DNA of 52,748 nucleotides from Acidobacteriota bacterium (lineage in GTDB: Bacteria > Acidobacteriota > UBA6911 > RPQK01 > JAJDTT01): positions 1 through 52,748 of the forward strand of contig JAJDTT010000167.1 of the NCBI GenBank assembly GCA_022827025.1, in the 5' to 3' direction. This document shows, piece after piece, positions 32,311 to 41,745 of this stretch (its first letter is position 1; every line of letters starts with the position of its first letter). The notes beneath the pieces are model-generated. The model did not search any database, was not told where the DNA came from, and saw only the letters and a program-made list of their open reading frames with translations. Both the position numbers and the translations under genes were made by a program.

Positions 32311-33879
32311 ATGGACCAGCTATCCGCAGTCATTCTGGTTCTATTGGCCGTGGTCCCGGTGGCCGCGATCGGAGTGTGGTATCTCCTCAAGACTCGCGTG
32401 GTGGACCGGAGGCTGCGAGACGCGGAACGAAACGCCAACAAGATCAAGGAGGATGCCGCCAGGGAAGGGGAGCGGGTCCGGAAGGAGAGTCTCCTCGAGG
32501 CCAAGGACCAGGTCTTCAAGTGGCGCACCGAGGCGGAGCGAGAGCTTCAGGAGCGCCGGCAGCAGAACCAGGCGGTGGAACGCCGCCTGTCCCGGCGGGA
32601 AGAAGACCTGGAGCGGCGGGACCGGCAGCTGCAACGTCGAAATCGGGATTTCGAACAGCGTATCCGGAAGCACCAGGGGCGCGAGAGGCGGCTGGAAGAA
32701 CAGAGGAAAAAAATTGGCGAAATGGAGCAGGAGCATCTCCATCGGCTGGAAGCGGCCGCGGGCATGAGCATCGAGGAGGCCAAGCAATCCCTGCTCAAGT
32801 CGGTGGAGTCCGAGGCCATGAAAGAGGCCGTGGTCCTGGTCAAGAACGTGGAGGACGAGGCTCGCCGGAAGGCGGATCAGGAAGCGCGGAAGATCATCAC
32901 CCAAGCGATCCAGCGTTGTGCGGCCGAGCACGTGGTGGCCACTACGGTATCCGCCGTGGATCTTCCTGCCGAGGACATGAAGGGCCGCATCATCGGGAGA
33001 GAGGGGCGGAACATCCGGGCCTTGGAACAGGCCACCGGCGTCGAGTTGATCGTCGACGACACACCCGAGGCCGTTATCCTCTCGGCCTTCGATCCTTATC
33101 GCAGGGCGGTCGCCAAAATCGCCATCGAGCGTCTGATCCAGGACGGCCGAATCCACCCGGCCCGGATCGAGGAGGTGGTCGCCCACGTCGAACGCGACAT
33201 GGAAAAGCACCTGGTCCACGAGGGGGAGCAGGTGGCCTTCGAGTTGGGAATCCACAACATGGATCCGGAGTTGGTTCAGCTTCTGGGGCGGCTCAAGTAC
33301 CGGACGAGCTACGGGCAGAACGTGCTCAACCACAGCCGCGAAGTGGCCTATCTTGCCGGGATCATGGCCCGTGAGCTGGGAGCCGACGTCGAGGTCTGCA
33401 AGCGCGCCGGGTTGCTGCACGACGTGGGCAAGTCCATCGACCGGGACGTCGAACGAACGCACCTGCAGCTTGGTGTGGAGATTGCCAAGAAATGCGGAGA
33501 GAGTCCCGAAGTGGTCCACGCCATAGAAGCCCATCATTTCGACGTCGAGTTCCGCACCCTGGAAGCGATGCTGGTGCAGGCTGCCGACGCCGTGTCCGCG
33601 GCCCGGCCCGGGGCTCGCCGGGAGATGCTGGAGAACTACATCAAGCGGCTGGAAGATCTGGAGACCATCGCCAATTCCTTCAAGGGCGTTTCCAAAGCCT
33701 ATGCCCTGCAGGCCGGCAGGGAGGTCCGCATCATCGTCGAGAGCAGCGAGGTGTCCGACGAACAGACGTTCTGGCTCACCAAGGACATCGCGCGGCGGAT
33801 CGAGGGTGAAGTCCAGTATCCGGGGCAGGTCAAGGTGACGGTCATCCGGGAGATGAGGGTGGTGGACTACGCCCGGTAA
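32311..33879 (+). CDS. rny: Ribonuclease Y
   Basis: 522 residues. One N-terminal transmembrane helix (about 4-22) is followed by a long charged coiled coil (~30-190). The KH domain (~210-270) has 'GRIIGREGRNIRALEQATGVEL' (in part). The HD phosphohydrolase domain has 'LNHSREVAYLAGIMARELGAD' and 'LLHDVGKSID' metal ligands, with 'EAHHFDVE' later. The enzyme is a membrane-attached endonuclease that starts mRNA decay. It begins after the 6S RNA gene and is followed 49 nt later by ymdB, a common and probably co-transcribed pairing. Confidence 0.96.
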   Translation: MDQLSAVILVLLAVVPVAAIGVWYLLKTRVVDRRLRDAERNANKIKEDAAREGERVRKESLLEAKDQVFKWRTEAERELQERRQQNQAVERRLSRREEDLERRDRQLQRRNRDFEQRIRKHQGRERRLEEQRKKIGEMEQEHLHRLEAAAGMSIEEAKQSLLKSVESEAMKEAVVLVKNVEDEARRKADQEARKIITQAIQRCAAEHVVATTVSAVDLPAEDMKGRIIGREGRNIRALEQATGVELIVDDTPEAVILSAFDPYRRAVAKIAIERLIQDGRIHPARIEEVVAHVERDMEKHLVHEGEQVAFELGIHNMDPELVQLLGRLKYRTSYGQNVLNHSREVAYLAGIMARELGADVEVCKRAGLLHDVGKSIDRDVERTHLQLGVEIAKKCGESPEVVHAIEAHHFDVEFRTLEAMLVQAADAVSAARPGARREMLENYIKRLEDLETIANSFKGVSKAYALQAGREVRIIVESSEVSDEQTFWLTKDIARRIEGEVQYPGQVKVTVIREMRVVDYAR

Positions 33880-33928
33880 CTGCTTTCCCGCCCCCGCCGT
33901 CGACTTTTCCGAAAAAGAGAGGTTCCGC

Positions 33929-34729
33929 ATGAAGGTTCTGTTTGTGGGGGACATCGTGGGCCGGCGCGGCCGCAAGATGGTTCGCCGCATGATCCCGGCT
34001 CTCCGCCGTGAGAACGACATCGACCTGATCATCGCCAACGTGGAGAACGCCGCGGGAGGATTCGGAATCACCCCGGCCGTCGCTCGCCAGATCCTGGCCA
34101 TGGGCGTGGACGTCATGACCTCGGGCAACCATATTTGGGACAAGAAGGAAGTCCTGCCGTACATCGATGACGAACCCAGGTTGCTGCGTCCGCACAACTA
34201 CCCGCCGGGAGTCCCGGGACGCGGCGCCTATGAGGGCGTCACCGGCGAGGGCGTCCGGTACGGGGTTTTGAACCTGCAAGGCCGCGTCTTCATGCCCAAC
34301 ATCGATTGTCCCTTCCGTTGCGCCGAGGAGCAGGTTTCGCGGCTCCGGAAGCGGACGCAGGTTCTGATCGTCGATTTTCACGCCGAGGCCACGTCGGAGA
34401 AGCTGGCCCTGGGTTGGTCCCTGGACGGCAGGGTCTCGGCCGTCCTGGGAACTCACACCCACGTTCCCACGGCGGACGCTCGGCTGCTCCCGAAAGGGAC
34501 GGCCTATGTCTCCGACGTGGGAATGACCGGCTGTTACGACTCGGTCATCGGTGTGAGCGTGCAGACGGCGTTGCCGCGGTTTCTGACCGCGATGCCCACG
34601 CGTTTCGCAGGGGCGACCGGATTGGCCAGCATGGCCTCGGTCCTGCTGGACATCGACGAGTCGACCGGTCTGGCCCGGTCCATCCGGAGGATCGGTCCCG
34701 ACCTGCCGACAAGTTCCTCAGACGAGTAG
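33929..34729 (+). CDS. ymdB: YmdB-type metallophosphoesterase (TIGR00282 family)
   Basis: 266 residues. It begins 'MKVLFVGDIVGRRGRKMVRRMIPAL' (in part). Metal ligands are visible in GDIVG, 'NVENAAGG', 'SGNHIWDKKE', 'DFHAEATSEK' and 'GTHTHVPTAD'. In Bacillus, YmdB hydrolyses cyclic nucleotides and affects RNase Y-dependent RNA levels, and the adjacency to rny fits. AGAGAGG stands ~8 nt before the ATG. Confidence 0.92.
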   Translation: MKVLFVGDIVGRRGRKMVRRMIPALRRENDIDLIIANVENAAGGFGITPAVARQILAMGVDVMTSGNHIWDKKEVLPYIDDEPRLLRPHNYPPGVPGRGAYEGVTGEGVRYGVLNLQGRVFMPNIDCPFRCAEEQVSRLRKRTQVLIVDFHAEATSEKLALGWSLDGRVSAVLGTHTHVPTADARLLPKGTAYVSDVGMTGCYDSVIGVSVQTALPRFLTAMPTRFAGATGLASMASVLLDIDESTGLARSIRRIGPDLPTSSSDE

Positions 34730-34761
34730 GGGGAGGGTTTCCCGCGGATGAGGAATTCGGG

Positions 34762-37581
34762 TCAAGGCCGTTCCAGGGCCTGTCTCAGGAATTGCCCGGT
34801 GTAGGATCCGTCGGTGCGGGCGATGGTTTCGGGTGTTCCCTCCGCCACCAGGAACCCGCCCTTGTCCCCCCCTTCGGGACCGAGGTCGATGACCCAGTCG
34901 GCGCTTCGGATCACGTCCATGTTGTGCTCGATGATCACTACGGTCGCCTGCTTCGAGATCAACCGGTCCAGGGCTCGCAGGAGCTTCTGGATGTCGTCGA
35001 AGTGCAGTCCGGTGGTCGGTTCGTCCAGGATGAAGATCGAATCGGACCGGGTGGACTTGGCCAGGTAGGAAGCCAGCTTGATCCGTTGCGCCTCCCCTCC
35101 GGAGAGAGTGGTGGAGGCTTGGCCCAGTTTCACGTAGCCGAGACCCACCTCTTCCAGCACCTTGAGCTTTTTCGAAAGGCGGGGAAAGGACCGGAAGAAC
35201 TCCAGGGCCTCGGTCACGGTCAGGTCGAGCACCTGTGCGATGTTCTTTCCCCGGAAGCCGATGTCCAGGATCGTGGACTTGTACCTGGCCCCGCGGCAGT
35301 CTTCACACATCAGCTCCACGTCGGCCAGGAACTGCATGTTGACCGTAGAGAACCCCGCTCCGTCGCAGGTCTCGCAGCGGCCTCCCGGAATGTTGAAGGA
35401 GAAGTGGCCGGGACGGAGGTTCTGGCGTTGCGACGCCCGTTGCGACGCGAAGATCTGGCGAATCTCGTCGAACGCTTTGAGATAGGTGACGGGATTGGAG
35501 CGGGGCGACTTCCCGATCGGCGACTGGTCCACCAGGAGAATCTCATCCACCAGTTCGGCGCCTTCGATGCTGTCGAACTTTCCGACCTCCCCCTTCCATT
35601 GGGACTTCTGTTTCTTGAGGCCGGCGTAGATCACGTCTCCCACCAGCGTCGATTTTCCGGACCCTGAGACCCCCGTGATGCAGACCATCAGTCCCAGGGG
35701 CAGCCGCACGTCCAAATTCTTCAGATTGTGCTGGCGGGCGCCCCGCACGGTCACGAACCGGTCGCCGAGGGAACGCCGATAAAACGGTGTGGGGACCCGG
35801 CGCTCACCGCGTAGATACTGCGCCGTCAGGGAGTCGGCGGCGGTGCGCAGGGAGTCCACGCCGCCGCTGTAGACCACGTGTCCGCCATGCTCTCCGGGTC
35901 CCGGGCCCATGTCCACCACCTGATCCGCCGATTCGATCATTTCCCGCTCGTGCTCGACCACCACGATGGTGTTGCCCAGGTCCCGCAGATTTCTCAGGAT
36001 GGAGATGAGGCGCCGCGTGTCTCTGGGATGGAGTCCCACGGAGGGTTCATCCAGCACGTAGAGGGTTCCGGTCAGGGACGAACCCAGGGCGGCGGCCAAC
36101 TGGATCCGCTGCATTTCGCCCCCGCTCAGGGTGCTGGTGATCCGATCCAGAGTCAGGTAGTCGAGGCCCACCTTCATCAGGAAGTCGAGGCGTTGCCGGA
36201 TCTCCCTGAGCAGGGAATCCGCCACCGCCCGCTGACTCTCATCCAGGCGGAGCCGGCGAAAGAATTCCTGGATTTCCTGAATCGGCATGGAGGTGAGCTG
36301 GGAAATACGGCGCCCTCCCAGTTGAACGTCCCTCGCTTCCTGGCAGAGGCGTTCTCCCGAACAGTCGGCACACCGGGTGTATCCCCGGTATCGGCTGATC
36401 AGGATCCGGATGTGCATCTTGTACTTCTTCCGTTCCAGGTAGGCGAAAAATCCCTTGACTCCGGGAAAGCCGTCGCTTCCGTCCCAGATCCGGCGCCGAA
36501 CCGTCTCGGGCAGCTCCCGGTAAGGGACGTCCAGCGGGATGCCCTCTCGAAGCGCGTACTCCTGCAGCTTCCGGCCGAATCTTCGATAGCGCGGCTTGTT
36601 GAAGGGGTCTACGGGGCCCTCGGCCAGCGTCTTCGCCTGATCCGGGATAATGAGCTCGGGATCCAGGGTGATGGTGCTCCCGAAGCCGTGGCAGGTCGGA
36701 CAGGCCCCATAGGGGTTGTTGAAGGAGAACAGCCTGGGTTCCGGAACCCGATAGGAGATCCGGCAGTACTGGCATTCGAGCCGCTGGGTGAACTCCAGTT
36801 CCCGGTCGGCGCTGCGGCCGTCCTTCGAAAGGACCGAGATCCGGGCGGCCCCTCCGCCCTGGTGAAAACAGGTCTCCAGGGAATCGCTCAATCGCTGGCG
36901 CGCGGTGTCTCGAACCACGACTCGATCGACCAGGACCCGGGCCCCTGAAAGATCGGAGGCCGGCAGTCCGTCCTGGACCTGGACCACCCGGAGGCGTCCC
37001 GCAGCTTCCAGCACGAGGCGATGAAAACCCTGCTTCATCAGGCGCCCGGCCAGTTCCCTGGAGGGCGCGCCGGGTTCCGGCTGGAAGCTGGACCCGGACA
37101 AGGAAAAGCAGAGAAAGAGCCGGGCGCCTTCCGGCAGCCGCAGCAACTGCCGCACCGCCTGCTCCACGGTGTCGCGTTTCACCTGGCGGCCGCAGCCGCG
37201 GCAGACCAGGGTTCCGATCCGGGCGTAGACGAGCCGCAGATGGTCGTAGATCTCGGTGACGGTTCCCACCGTCGATCTGGGGTTTCGGGAGACCGTCTTC
37301 TGACGGATGGCGATGGCGGGACTGAGCCCCTCGATCTCCCGGACCAGGGGCTTGCGGATCCGTTCCAGGAACTGGCGGGCGTAAGCCGACAAGGACTCCA
37401 CGTAGCGGCGCTGACCTTCGGCATACAAGGTGTCGAATGCCAGCGAAGACTTGCCCGATCCGCTGACTCCCGTGATCACCGTGAGCCGGTTGATGGGGAT
37501 CCGGAGATCGATGTTCTTGAGATTGTTCTGGCGCGCACCCGCAATTCGGATCCAGGCGCCGTCGTGGTTGTCGCCATTCAT
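34762..37581 (-). CDS. uvrA: Excinuclease ABC subunit A
   Basis: 939 residues from the ATG at 37581 (MNGDNHDGAWIRIAGARQNNL in part), the length expected for UvrA. The two ABC modules each have Walker A (GVSGSGKSS; GVSGSGKST) and signature plus Walker B (LSGGEMQRIQLA...LDEPSVGLH; LSGGEAQRIKLA...LDEPTTGLH). Two zinc modules are visible: CQYC...CPTCHG in the first half and CETCDG...CEDCRG in the second. UvrA dimers scan DNA for bulky damage and load UvrB. The gene is transcribed alone, convergent with ymdB and divergent from the NHL-type gene. A longer N-terminal reading exists but lacks family similarity. Confidence 0.96.
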   Translation of the reverse strand: MNGDNHDGAWIRIAGARQNNLKNIDLRIPINRLTVITGVSGSGKSSLAFDTLYAEGQRRYVESLSAYARQFLERIRKPLVREIEGLSPAIAIRQKTVSRNPRSTVGTVTEIYDHLRLVYARIGTLVCRGCGRQVKRDTVEQAVRQLLRLPEGARLFLCFSLSGSSFQPEPGAPSRELAGRLMKQGFHRLVLEAAGRLRVVQVQDGLPASDLSGARVLVDRVVVRDTARQRLSDSLETCFHQGGGAARISVLSKDGRSADRELEFTQRLECQYCRISYRVPEPRLFSFNNPYGACPTCHGFGSTITLDPELIIPDQAKTLAEGPVDPFNKPRYRRFGRKLQEYALREGIPLDVPYRELPETVRRRIWDGSDGFPGVKGFFAYLERKKYKMHIRILISRYRGYTRCADCSGERLCQEARDVQLGGRRISQLTSMPIQEIQEFFRRLRLDESQRAVADSLLREIRQRLDFLMKVGLDYLTLDRITSTLSGGEMQRIQLAAALGSSLTGTLYVLDEPSVGLHPRDTRRLISILRNLRDLGNTIVVVEHEREMIESADQVVDMGPGPGEHGGHVVYSGGVDSLRTAADSLTAQYLRGERRVPTPFYRRSLGDRFVTVRGARQHNLKNLDVRLPLGLMVCITGVSGSGKSTLVGDVIYAGLKKQKSQWKGEVGKFDSIEGAELVDEILLVDQSPIGKSPRSNPVTYLKAFDEIRQIFASQRASQRQNLRPGHFSFNIPGGRCETCDGAGFSTVNMQFLADVELMCEDCRGARYKSTILDIGFRGKNIAQVLDLTVTEALEFFRSFPRLSKKLKVLEEVGLGYVKLGQASTTLSGGEAQRIKLASYLAKSTRSDSIFILDEPTTGLHFDDIQKLLRALDRLISKQATVVIIEHNMDVIRSADWVIDLGPEGGDKGGFLVAEGTPETIARTDGSYTGQFLRQALERP

Positions 37582-37684
37582 TGAAACAAGCCAGTCTACC
37601 ATCGAACGGGAACACGATTTTCGGCTTGGGAACTCCGGTCTCCAACTTGGAAATCGGCCCCTCGGCCCGTGGTATAGTGACCCC

Positions 37685-38653
37685 ATGAGAATCACTTCGG
37701 TCTTTCCGGGGGCGGCTCTTCCGGCAGGAATCGTCCGGATCGAACTCGATTCTTCGGACAACGTTCCGGCCCGTCTGGTCGACATGGGCGGAGCGGCCGC
37801 CTCCATCATGGGCGCCTCGCCCCGGGCGTTGACCGTCCGCGTCCCCGAGAACGCCGGGCATGGGATCGCGGTTCACAATCACGCCGTGGCCCGGGCCGAT
37901 CTGAACGTGGGCCGCGCCATCGCTTCGGATCTGCAGCCGGTCTCCAATCCGGTGGTGGACGCTTTCGGAAACGTCTACGTGACCTACAGCGGGACTCGGG
38001 GGGAGAAGGTTCCTTTCAGCGTATTCGTCGTCTACGCCGACGGCAGCAAGCACCCCTTTCTGGCGGAGATCGTCAACCCGACCGGCCTGGCCATCGGTCC
38101 CGACGATTACCTCTATATCAGCAGCCGCCATACCGGATCCATTTATCGATCGACCTTCGACCGCCAAGTGGAAAAATTTGCCGACGGGCTGGGGTTGGCC
38201 TCCGGTCTGGTCTTTTCTCCCGCGGGCGACCTCTACGTCGGCGACCGGAGTGGATTCATCTACAGGATCTCGGCGAATCGGGAAACCTCGGTGGTGTGTG
38301 AGTTGGAGCCGAGTGTCTCCGCCTACCACCTGGCGTGGGGGCCCGATGACCGGCTCTACGTCACCGGCCCGACTCTGGCCACACAGGACAGTGTCTACCG
38401 CGTCTCGCCCGAGGGAGAAGTCGAGGTCTTCTTCAAGGGCGTGGGGAGACCCCAGGGTCTGGCGTTCGACGCCGGCGGAACCCTTCATATCGCCGCTTCC
38501 TACCGGGGCAGAAGGGGTCTCTTCGCCGTGGACCGGGAGGAGGCCCGCCTGGTGGTTTCCGGTCCCATGCTCGTGGGTCTCGCATACAGCGGGGACGGAC
38601 GCCTGCTCTACCTGGTGGACGGATCGCACCTGTACCAGATAGAGCTGAGTTGA
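37685..38653 (+). CDS. NHL/SMP-30-like beta-propeller protein
   Basis: 322 residues. The first ~85 residues look like an IPT/TIG-type Ig fold ('ITSVFPGAALPAGIVRIEL'). The rest consists of repeated propeller blades with the 'G-hydrophobic-A-D-G-xLYVxD' rhythm ('VVDAFGNVYVTYS', 'LAIGPDDYLYISSR', 'LVFSPAGDLYVGDR', 'LAWGPDDRLYVTG', 'LAFDAGGTLHIAAS'). No catalytic set or signal peptide is obvious. It probably binds a ligand or partner protein. It starts 104 nt from uvrA, divergently, and overlaps the tgt start by 4 nt, so it may be co-transcribed with tgt. Confidence 0.75.
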   Translation: MRITSVFPGAALPAGIVRIELDSSDNVPARLVDMGGAAASIMGASPRALTVRVPENAGHGIAVHNHAVARADLNVGRAIASDLQPVSNPVVDAFGNVYVTYSGTRGEKVPFSVFVVYADGSKHPFLAEIVNPTGLAIGPDDYLYISSRHTGSIYRSTFDRQVEKFADGLGLASGLVFSPAGDLYVGDRSGFIYRISANRETSVVCELEPSVSAYHLAWGPDDRLYVTGPTLATQDSVYRVSPEGEVEVFFKGVGRPQGLAFDAGGTLHIAASYRGRRGLFAVDREEARLVVSGPMLVGLAYSGDGRLLYLVDGSHLYQIELS

Positions 38654-39822
38654 GCCGGTCCCGTCCTTCTCTACGAAACTCTTTCCGGGTCGAGCGGAAG
38701 GACCCCCGCAGTCAGGCCCGATGCGGCGTGTTGGAGACCGCTCACGGCGCCGTGGAAACCCCCGTGTTCATGCCGGTGGGAACCGCCGCCACGGTCAAGG
38801 CCATGTCCCCCGACGCCCTGGAGGAGATGGGGGCCCGGATCATCCTCGCCAATGCGTATCATCTGTACCTTCGTCCCGGCGAGGCCGTGGTCGGGAAGAT
38901 GGCGGGTCTGCACCGCTACATGTCGTGGAATCGCGGCATTCTGACCGACAGCGGGGGGTATCAGGTCTTCAGCCACCGGAGGCTCAGAACCATTCGGGAG
39001 GATGGCGTCGAGTTCCGTTCCCACTTGGACGGAAGCCTCCATTTTCTGAGTCCGGAGGACGTGGTCCGGATCCAGGAGACTCTGGGCTCCGACATCGCCA
39101 TGGTCCTGGACGAGTGCACGCCCTATCCCGTGACCCGGGAGCGGGCGCGGAGTTCCATGGACCGGTCGATGCGCTGGGCGCGCCGTTCGAAGGATCGGCA
39201 TCGGGATGGCGGGCAGATGCTCTTCGGCATTGTCCAGGGAGGCATGTATCCCGAACTTCGCCGGGAGAGTCTCGAGCGGCTCGTGGAGATGGACTTCCAG
39301 GGGCTGGCGTTGGGAGGGTTCAGCGTGGGCGAACCGAAGCCGCTCATGTATGACCTGGTCCGGGAGCTGGGCCCGCGCATGCCGGCGGACCTTCCCCGCT
39401 ACCTGATGGGCGTGGGGACGCCACTGGATCTTCTGTTTTGCGTCCGGCAGGGAATCGACATGTTCGATTGCGTGCTGCCGACGCGGAACGCCCGCAACGG
39501 CACTCTCTTCACCTCCCGGGGACGGCTGAACATCAGGAACGCGGCCTACCGGACCCAGGAGGACGCGTTGGACCCCGAATGCGCGTGCCGCGTCTGCCGG
39601 AGCTTCAGCCGAGCCTACCTGAGGCACCTGCACGTCGCCGGAGAGATCCTTTCCCTGGTCTTGAACACCTACCACAACCTCTACTTTTACCTTGACTTGA
39701 TGCGCAAAATCCGCCAGAGTATCGCGTCCGGAACGCTCCTCGAATTGGAGAATCACTACCGGGATCAGTACCCTGCGGCGAAGCGCGGGGACGGACCCTC
39801 TGAGGCAGACAAACAACCATGA
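38650..39822 (+). CDS. tgt: tRNA-guanine transglycosylase
   Basis: 390 residues. It exchanges guanine-34 for preQ1 in GUN-anticodon tRNAs. Seen: 'PVFMPVGTAATVKAM', 'LTDSGGYQVF' (the general acid/base Asp), 'FGIVQGGMYPELR', 'LALGGFSVGE', the nucleophile Asp in 'DMFDCVLPTRNARNG', and zinc ligands in 'CACRVC' plus 'NTYHNL'. The proposed start is a TTG at 38650 overlapping the preceding stop; no closer ATG keeps the conserved N-terminus. It leads the tgt-yajC-secD-secF run. Confidence 0.95.
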   Translation: MSRSRPSLRNSFRVERKDPRSQARCGVLETAHGAVETPVFMPVGTAATVKAMSPDALEEMGARIILANAYHLYLRPGEAVVGKMAGLHRYMSWNRGILTDSGGYQVFSHRRLRTIREDGVEFRSHLDGSLHFLSPEDVVRIQETLGSDIAMVLDECTPYPVTRERARSSMDRSMRWARRSKDRHRDGGQMLFGIVQGGMYPELRRESLERLVEMDFQGLALGGFSVGEPKPLMYDLVRELGPRMPADLPRYLMGVGTPLDLLFCVRQGIDMFDCVLPTRNARNGTLFTSRGRLNIRNAAYRTQEDALDPECACRVCRSFSRAYLRHLHVAGEILSLVLNTYHNLYFYLDLMRKIRQSIASGTLLELENHYRDQYPAAKRGDGPSEADKQP

Positions 39823-40115
39823 CGGAGTCACTTTTCCTGGCCCAGCAATCCGGTTCGTCCTTAGCCGGATTCCTCCCGATCCTGCTGCTGGTGGCGATCT
39901 TCTACTTCATGCTCTACCGGCCGATGCGAAAGCGGCAGAAGAACCATGAAGAGATGATCTCCTCCCTCAAGACCGGCAGCAAGGTGATCACGAGCGGCGG
40001 CGTTCATGGAACCGTCGTAGCGGTCAAGGACAATACAGTCATGTTGAAAGTGGCCGATCAGGTCAAGATCGAGGTGACCAAGAGCGCCATCTCCTCGCGG
40101 CAGGTGACCGACTAG
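39819..40115 (+). CDS. yajC: Sec translocon accessory subunit YajC
   Basis: 98 residues. One transmembrane segment (FLPILLLVAIFYFMLYRP) is followed by 'MRKRQKNHEEMISSLKTGSKVITSGGVHGTV' (in part), the YajC signature. The ATG overlaps the tgt stop, so the two are translationally coupled. YajC copurifies with SecDF. Confidence 0.95.
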   Translation: MTESLFLAQQSGSSLAGFLPILLLVAIFYFMLYRPMRKRQKNHEEMISSLKTGSKVITSGGVHGTVVAVKDNTVMLKVADQVKIEVTKSAISSRQVTD

Positions 40116-40151
40116 CCCTGTTTTGACCTCGCTGTAACAAACTGAAGCAAG

Positions 40152-41738
40152 ATGAAGAGGAAACTTCAGTACCGATTACTCTTCGCCCTGGCCGTCTTTG
40201 CGGTCAGCGTCTATTTCTTCTACCCGCCCTCCGAGAAGGTCAAGCTGGGTCTGGACCTCAAGGGCGGCATTCACCTCGTGCTGCAGGTCATCATCGACGA
40301 CGCTCTCAAGGCGGAGGCGCATCTGTTGAGAGATCGCCTGGCGCGGGCGCTCGAGGAGGAGGAAGCCGTCTTCCAGGAGATCCGGGTCAATCCTCAACTG
40401 GAGATCGAGATCCTGGGGGTGCCGGAGGAATCGGTCGACACCGTCGAGGATCAACTGGACGGATATGCGGGCGGCTACAGCTACCGGAGCCGGTACGATC
40501 AGGGCCGGCAGGACTTCACCCTCGCGATCAGTTCGGCATATCGCAAGGAGCAGGCGAACCTGACGGTCCGTCAGGCCCGGGAGACGATACAGAACCGGGT
40601 GGACCAGTACGGAGTCGCGGAGCCCACCATCACGGTTTACGGGAGCGGAGAGGTCCAGGACCAGATCATCGTCGAGCTGCCGGGTGTCGAAGATCCGGAC
40701 CGGGTGATCAAGCTCATCCGCAGCACGGCGAGGCTGGAGCTGAAGCTGGTGCATCCGGCCCGCGGCGGCCCCTACGCGACTCGACAGGCGGCGGAAGACG
40801 CGTTCGACGGGTCGGTGCCGGACGAGTACGAGATCCTGCCCTATCGGAACCCCTCCGAAATCGGGAGCCGGACTCAGTACATGGTGGTCCGCAGGGCGGC
40901 GACCATCAGCGGCCAGCACATGAAGAACGCCCGGCGAACCCAGGACAGCTTCACCGGGCGCTGGAACGTGACCTTTTTTCTGAACTCGGAGGGGCGACAG
41001 TTGTTTGCGCCCGCCACAGAACAGAACGTGGGCAATCCCCTGGCCATCGTTCTGGACGGCGAGATCCGGACCTTTCCCAATATCAGTGAGAAGATCGACA
41101 CCGAATCGGCCCAGATCACCGGCAACTATACGCCTGAAGAGGCGGAGGATCTGGCGTTGGTGCTTCGGTCCGGAGCTCTCCCCGCCTCCATCCGGATCAT
41201 CGAGAACCAGATTGTCGGACCCTCTCTGGGGATGGACTCGATTCGCAGCGGCCTGTCGGCGTCTGCGTTGGGACTCCTCCTGGTGGTCGTCGTGGTCCTG
41301 TTCATCTATCGCTTTTCCGGCGTCAACGCCGTGGTCTGCCTGGTATTGAACCTGGTGATCCTGGTAGGGGTACTGGCCTACTTCAGGGCGACGCTGACTC
41401 TGCCGGGAATCGCCGGGGTCATCCTGACCATCGGCATGGCCATCGACGCCAACATTCTCATCTTCGAGCGGATCAAGGAGGAGCTGCGCCTGGGGAAGAC
41501 CGTCCGCTCGGGGGTCGAAGCGGCGTTCGGACGCGTGTTCATCACCATTCTGGACACCAATATCACGACCTTGATCGGGTCCCTCTTTCTGTTCCAGTTC
41601 GGTACCGGGCCCATACGCGGATTCGCGGTGACGCTTTCGGTGGGACTGGTGGCGAACATCTTCACCGCGACCTTCGTTTCCCGCACCCTTTTCGGCCTGA
41701 TTCTCCAGGGGAAACCACGAGAGACGCTGTCGATCTGA
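40152..41738 (+). CDS. secD: Protein translocase subunit SecD
   Basis: 528 residues. TM1 is at ~8-25, then 'KLGLDLKGGIHLVLQV' opens the large periplasmic P1 region (~45-360). 'ARLELKLVHPARG' and 'NISEKIDTESAQITGNYTPEEAEDLALVLRSGALPA' (in part) are conserved, and five further TM segments follow with 'GIAGVILTIGMAIDANILIFERI' (in part). SecDF uses the proton gradient to pull exported chains through SecYEG. It is followed 7 nt later by secF. Confidence 0.96.
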   Translation: MKRKLQYRLLFALAVFAVSVYFFYPPSEKVKLGLDLKGGIHLVLQVIIDDALKAEAHLLRDRLARALEEEEAVFQEIRVNPQLEIEILGVPEESVDTVEDQLDGYAGGYSYRSRYDQGRQDFTLAISSAYRKEQANLTVRQARETIQNRVDQYGVAEPTITVYGSGEVQDQIIVELPGVEDPDRVIKLIRSTARLELKLVHPARGGPYATRQAAEDAFDGSVPDEYEILPYRNPSEIGSRTQYMVVRRAATISGQHMKNARRTQDSFTGRWNVTFFLNSEGRQLFAPATEQNVGNPLAIVLDGEIRTFPNISEKIDTESAQITGNYTPEEAEDLALVLRSGALPASIRIIENQIVGPSLGMDSIRSGLSASALGLLLVVVVVLFIYRFSGVNAVVCLVLNLVILVGVLAYFRATLTLPGIAGVILTIGMAIDANILIFERIKEELRLGKTVRSGVEAAFGRVFITILDTNITTLIGSLFLFQFGTGPIRGFAVTLSVGLVANIFTATFVSRTLFGLILQGKPRETLSI

Positions 41739-41745
41739 GGGATCC

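Noticed and set aside
34306-35667. A 453-codon plus-strand frame across ymdB and uvrA
   Set aside because: Shadow of two well-supported genes; no family resemblance.
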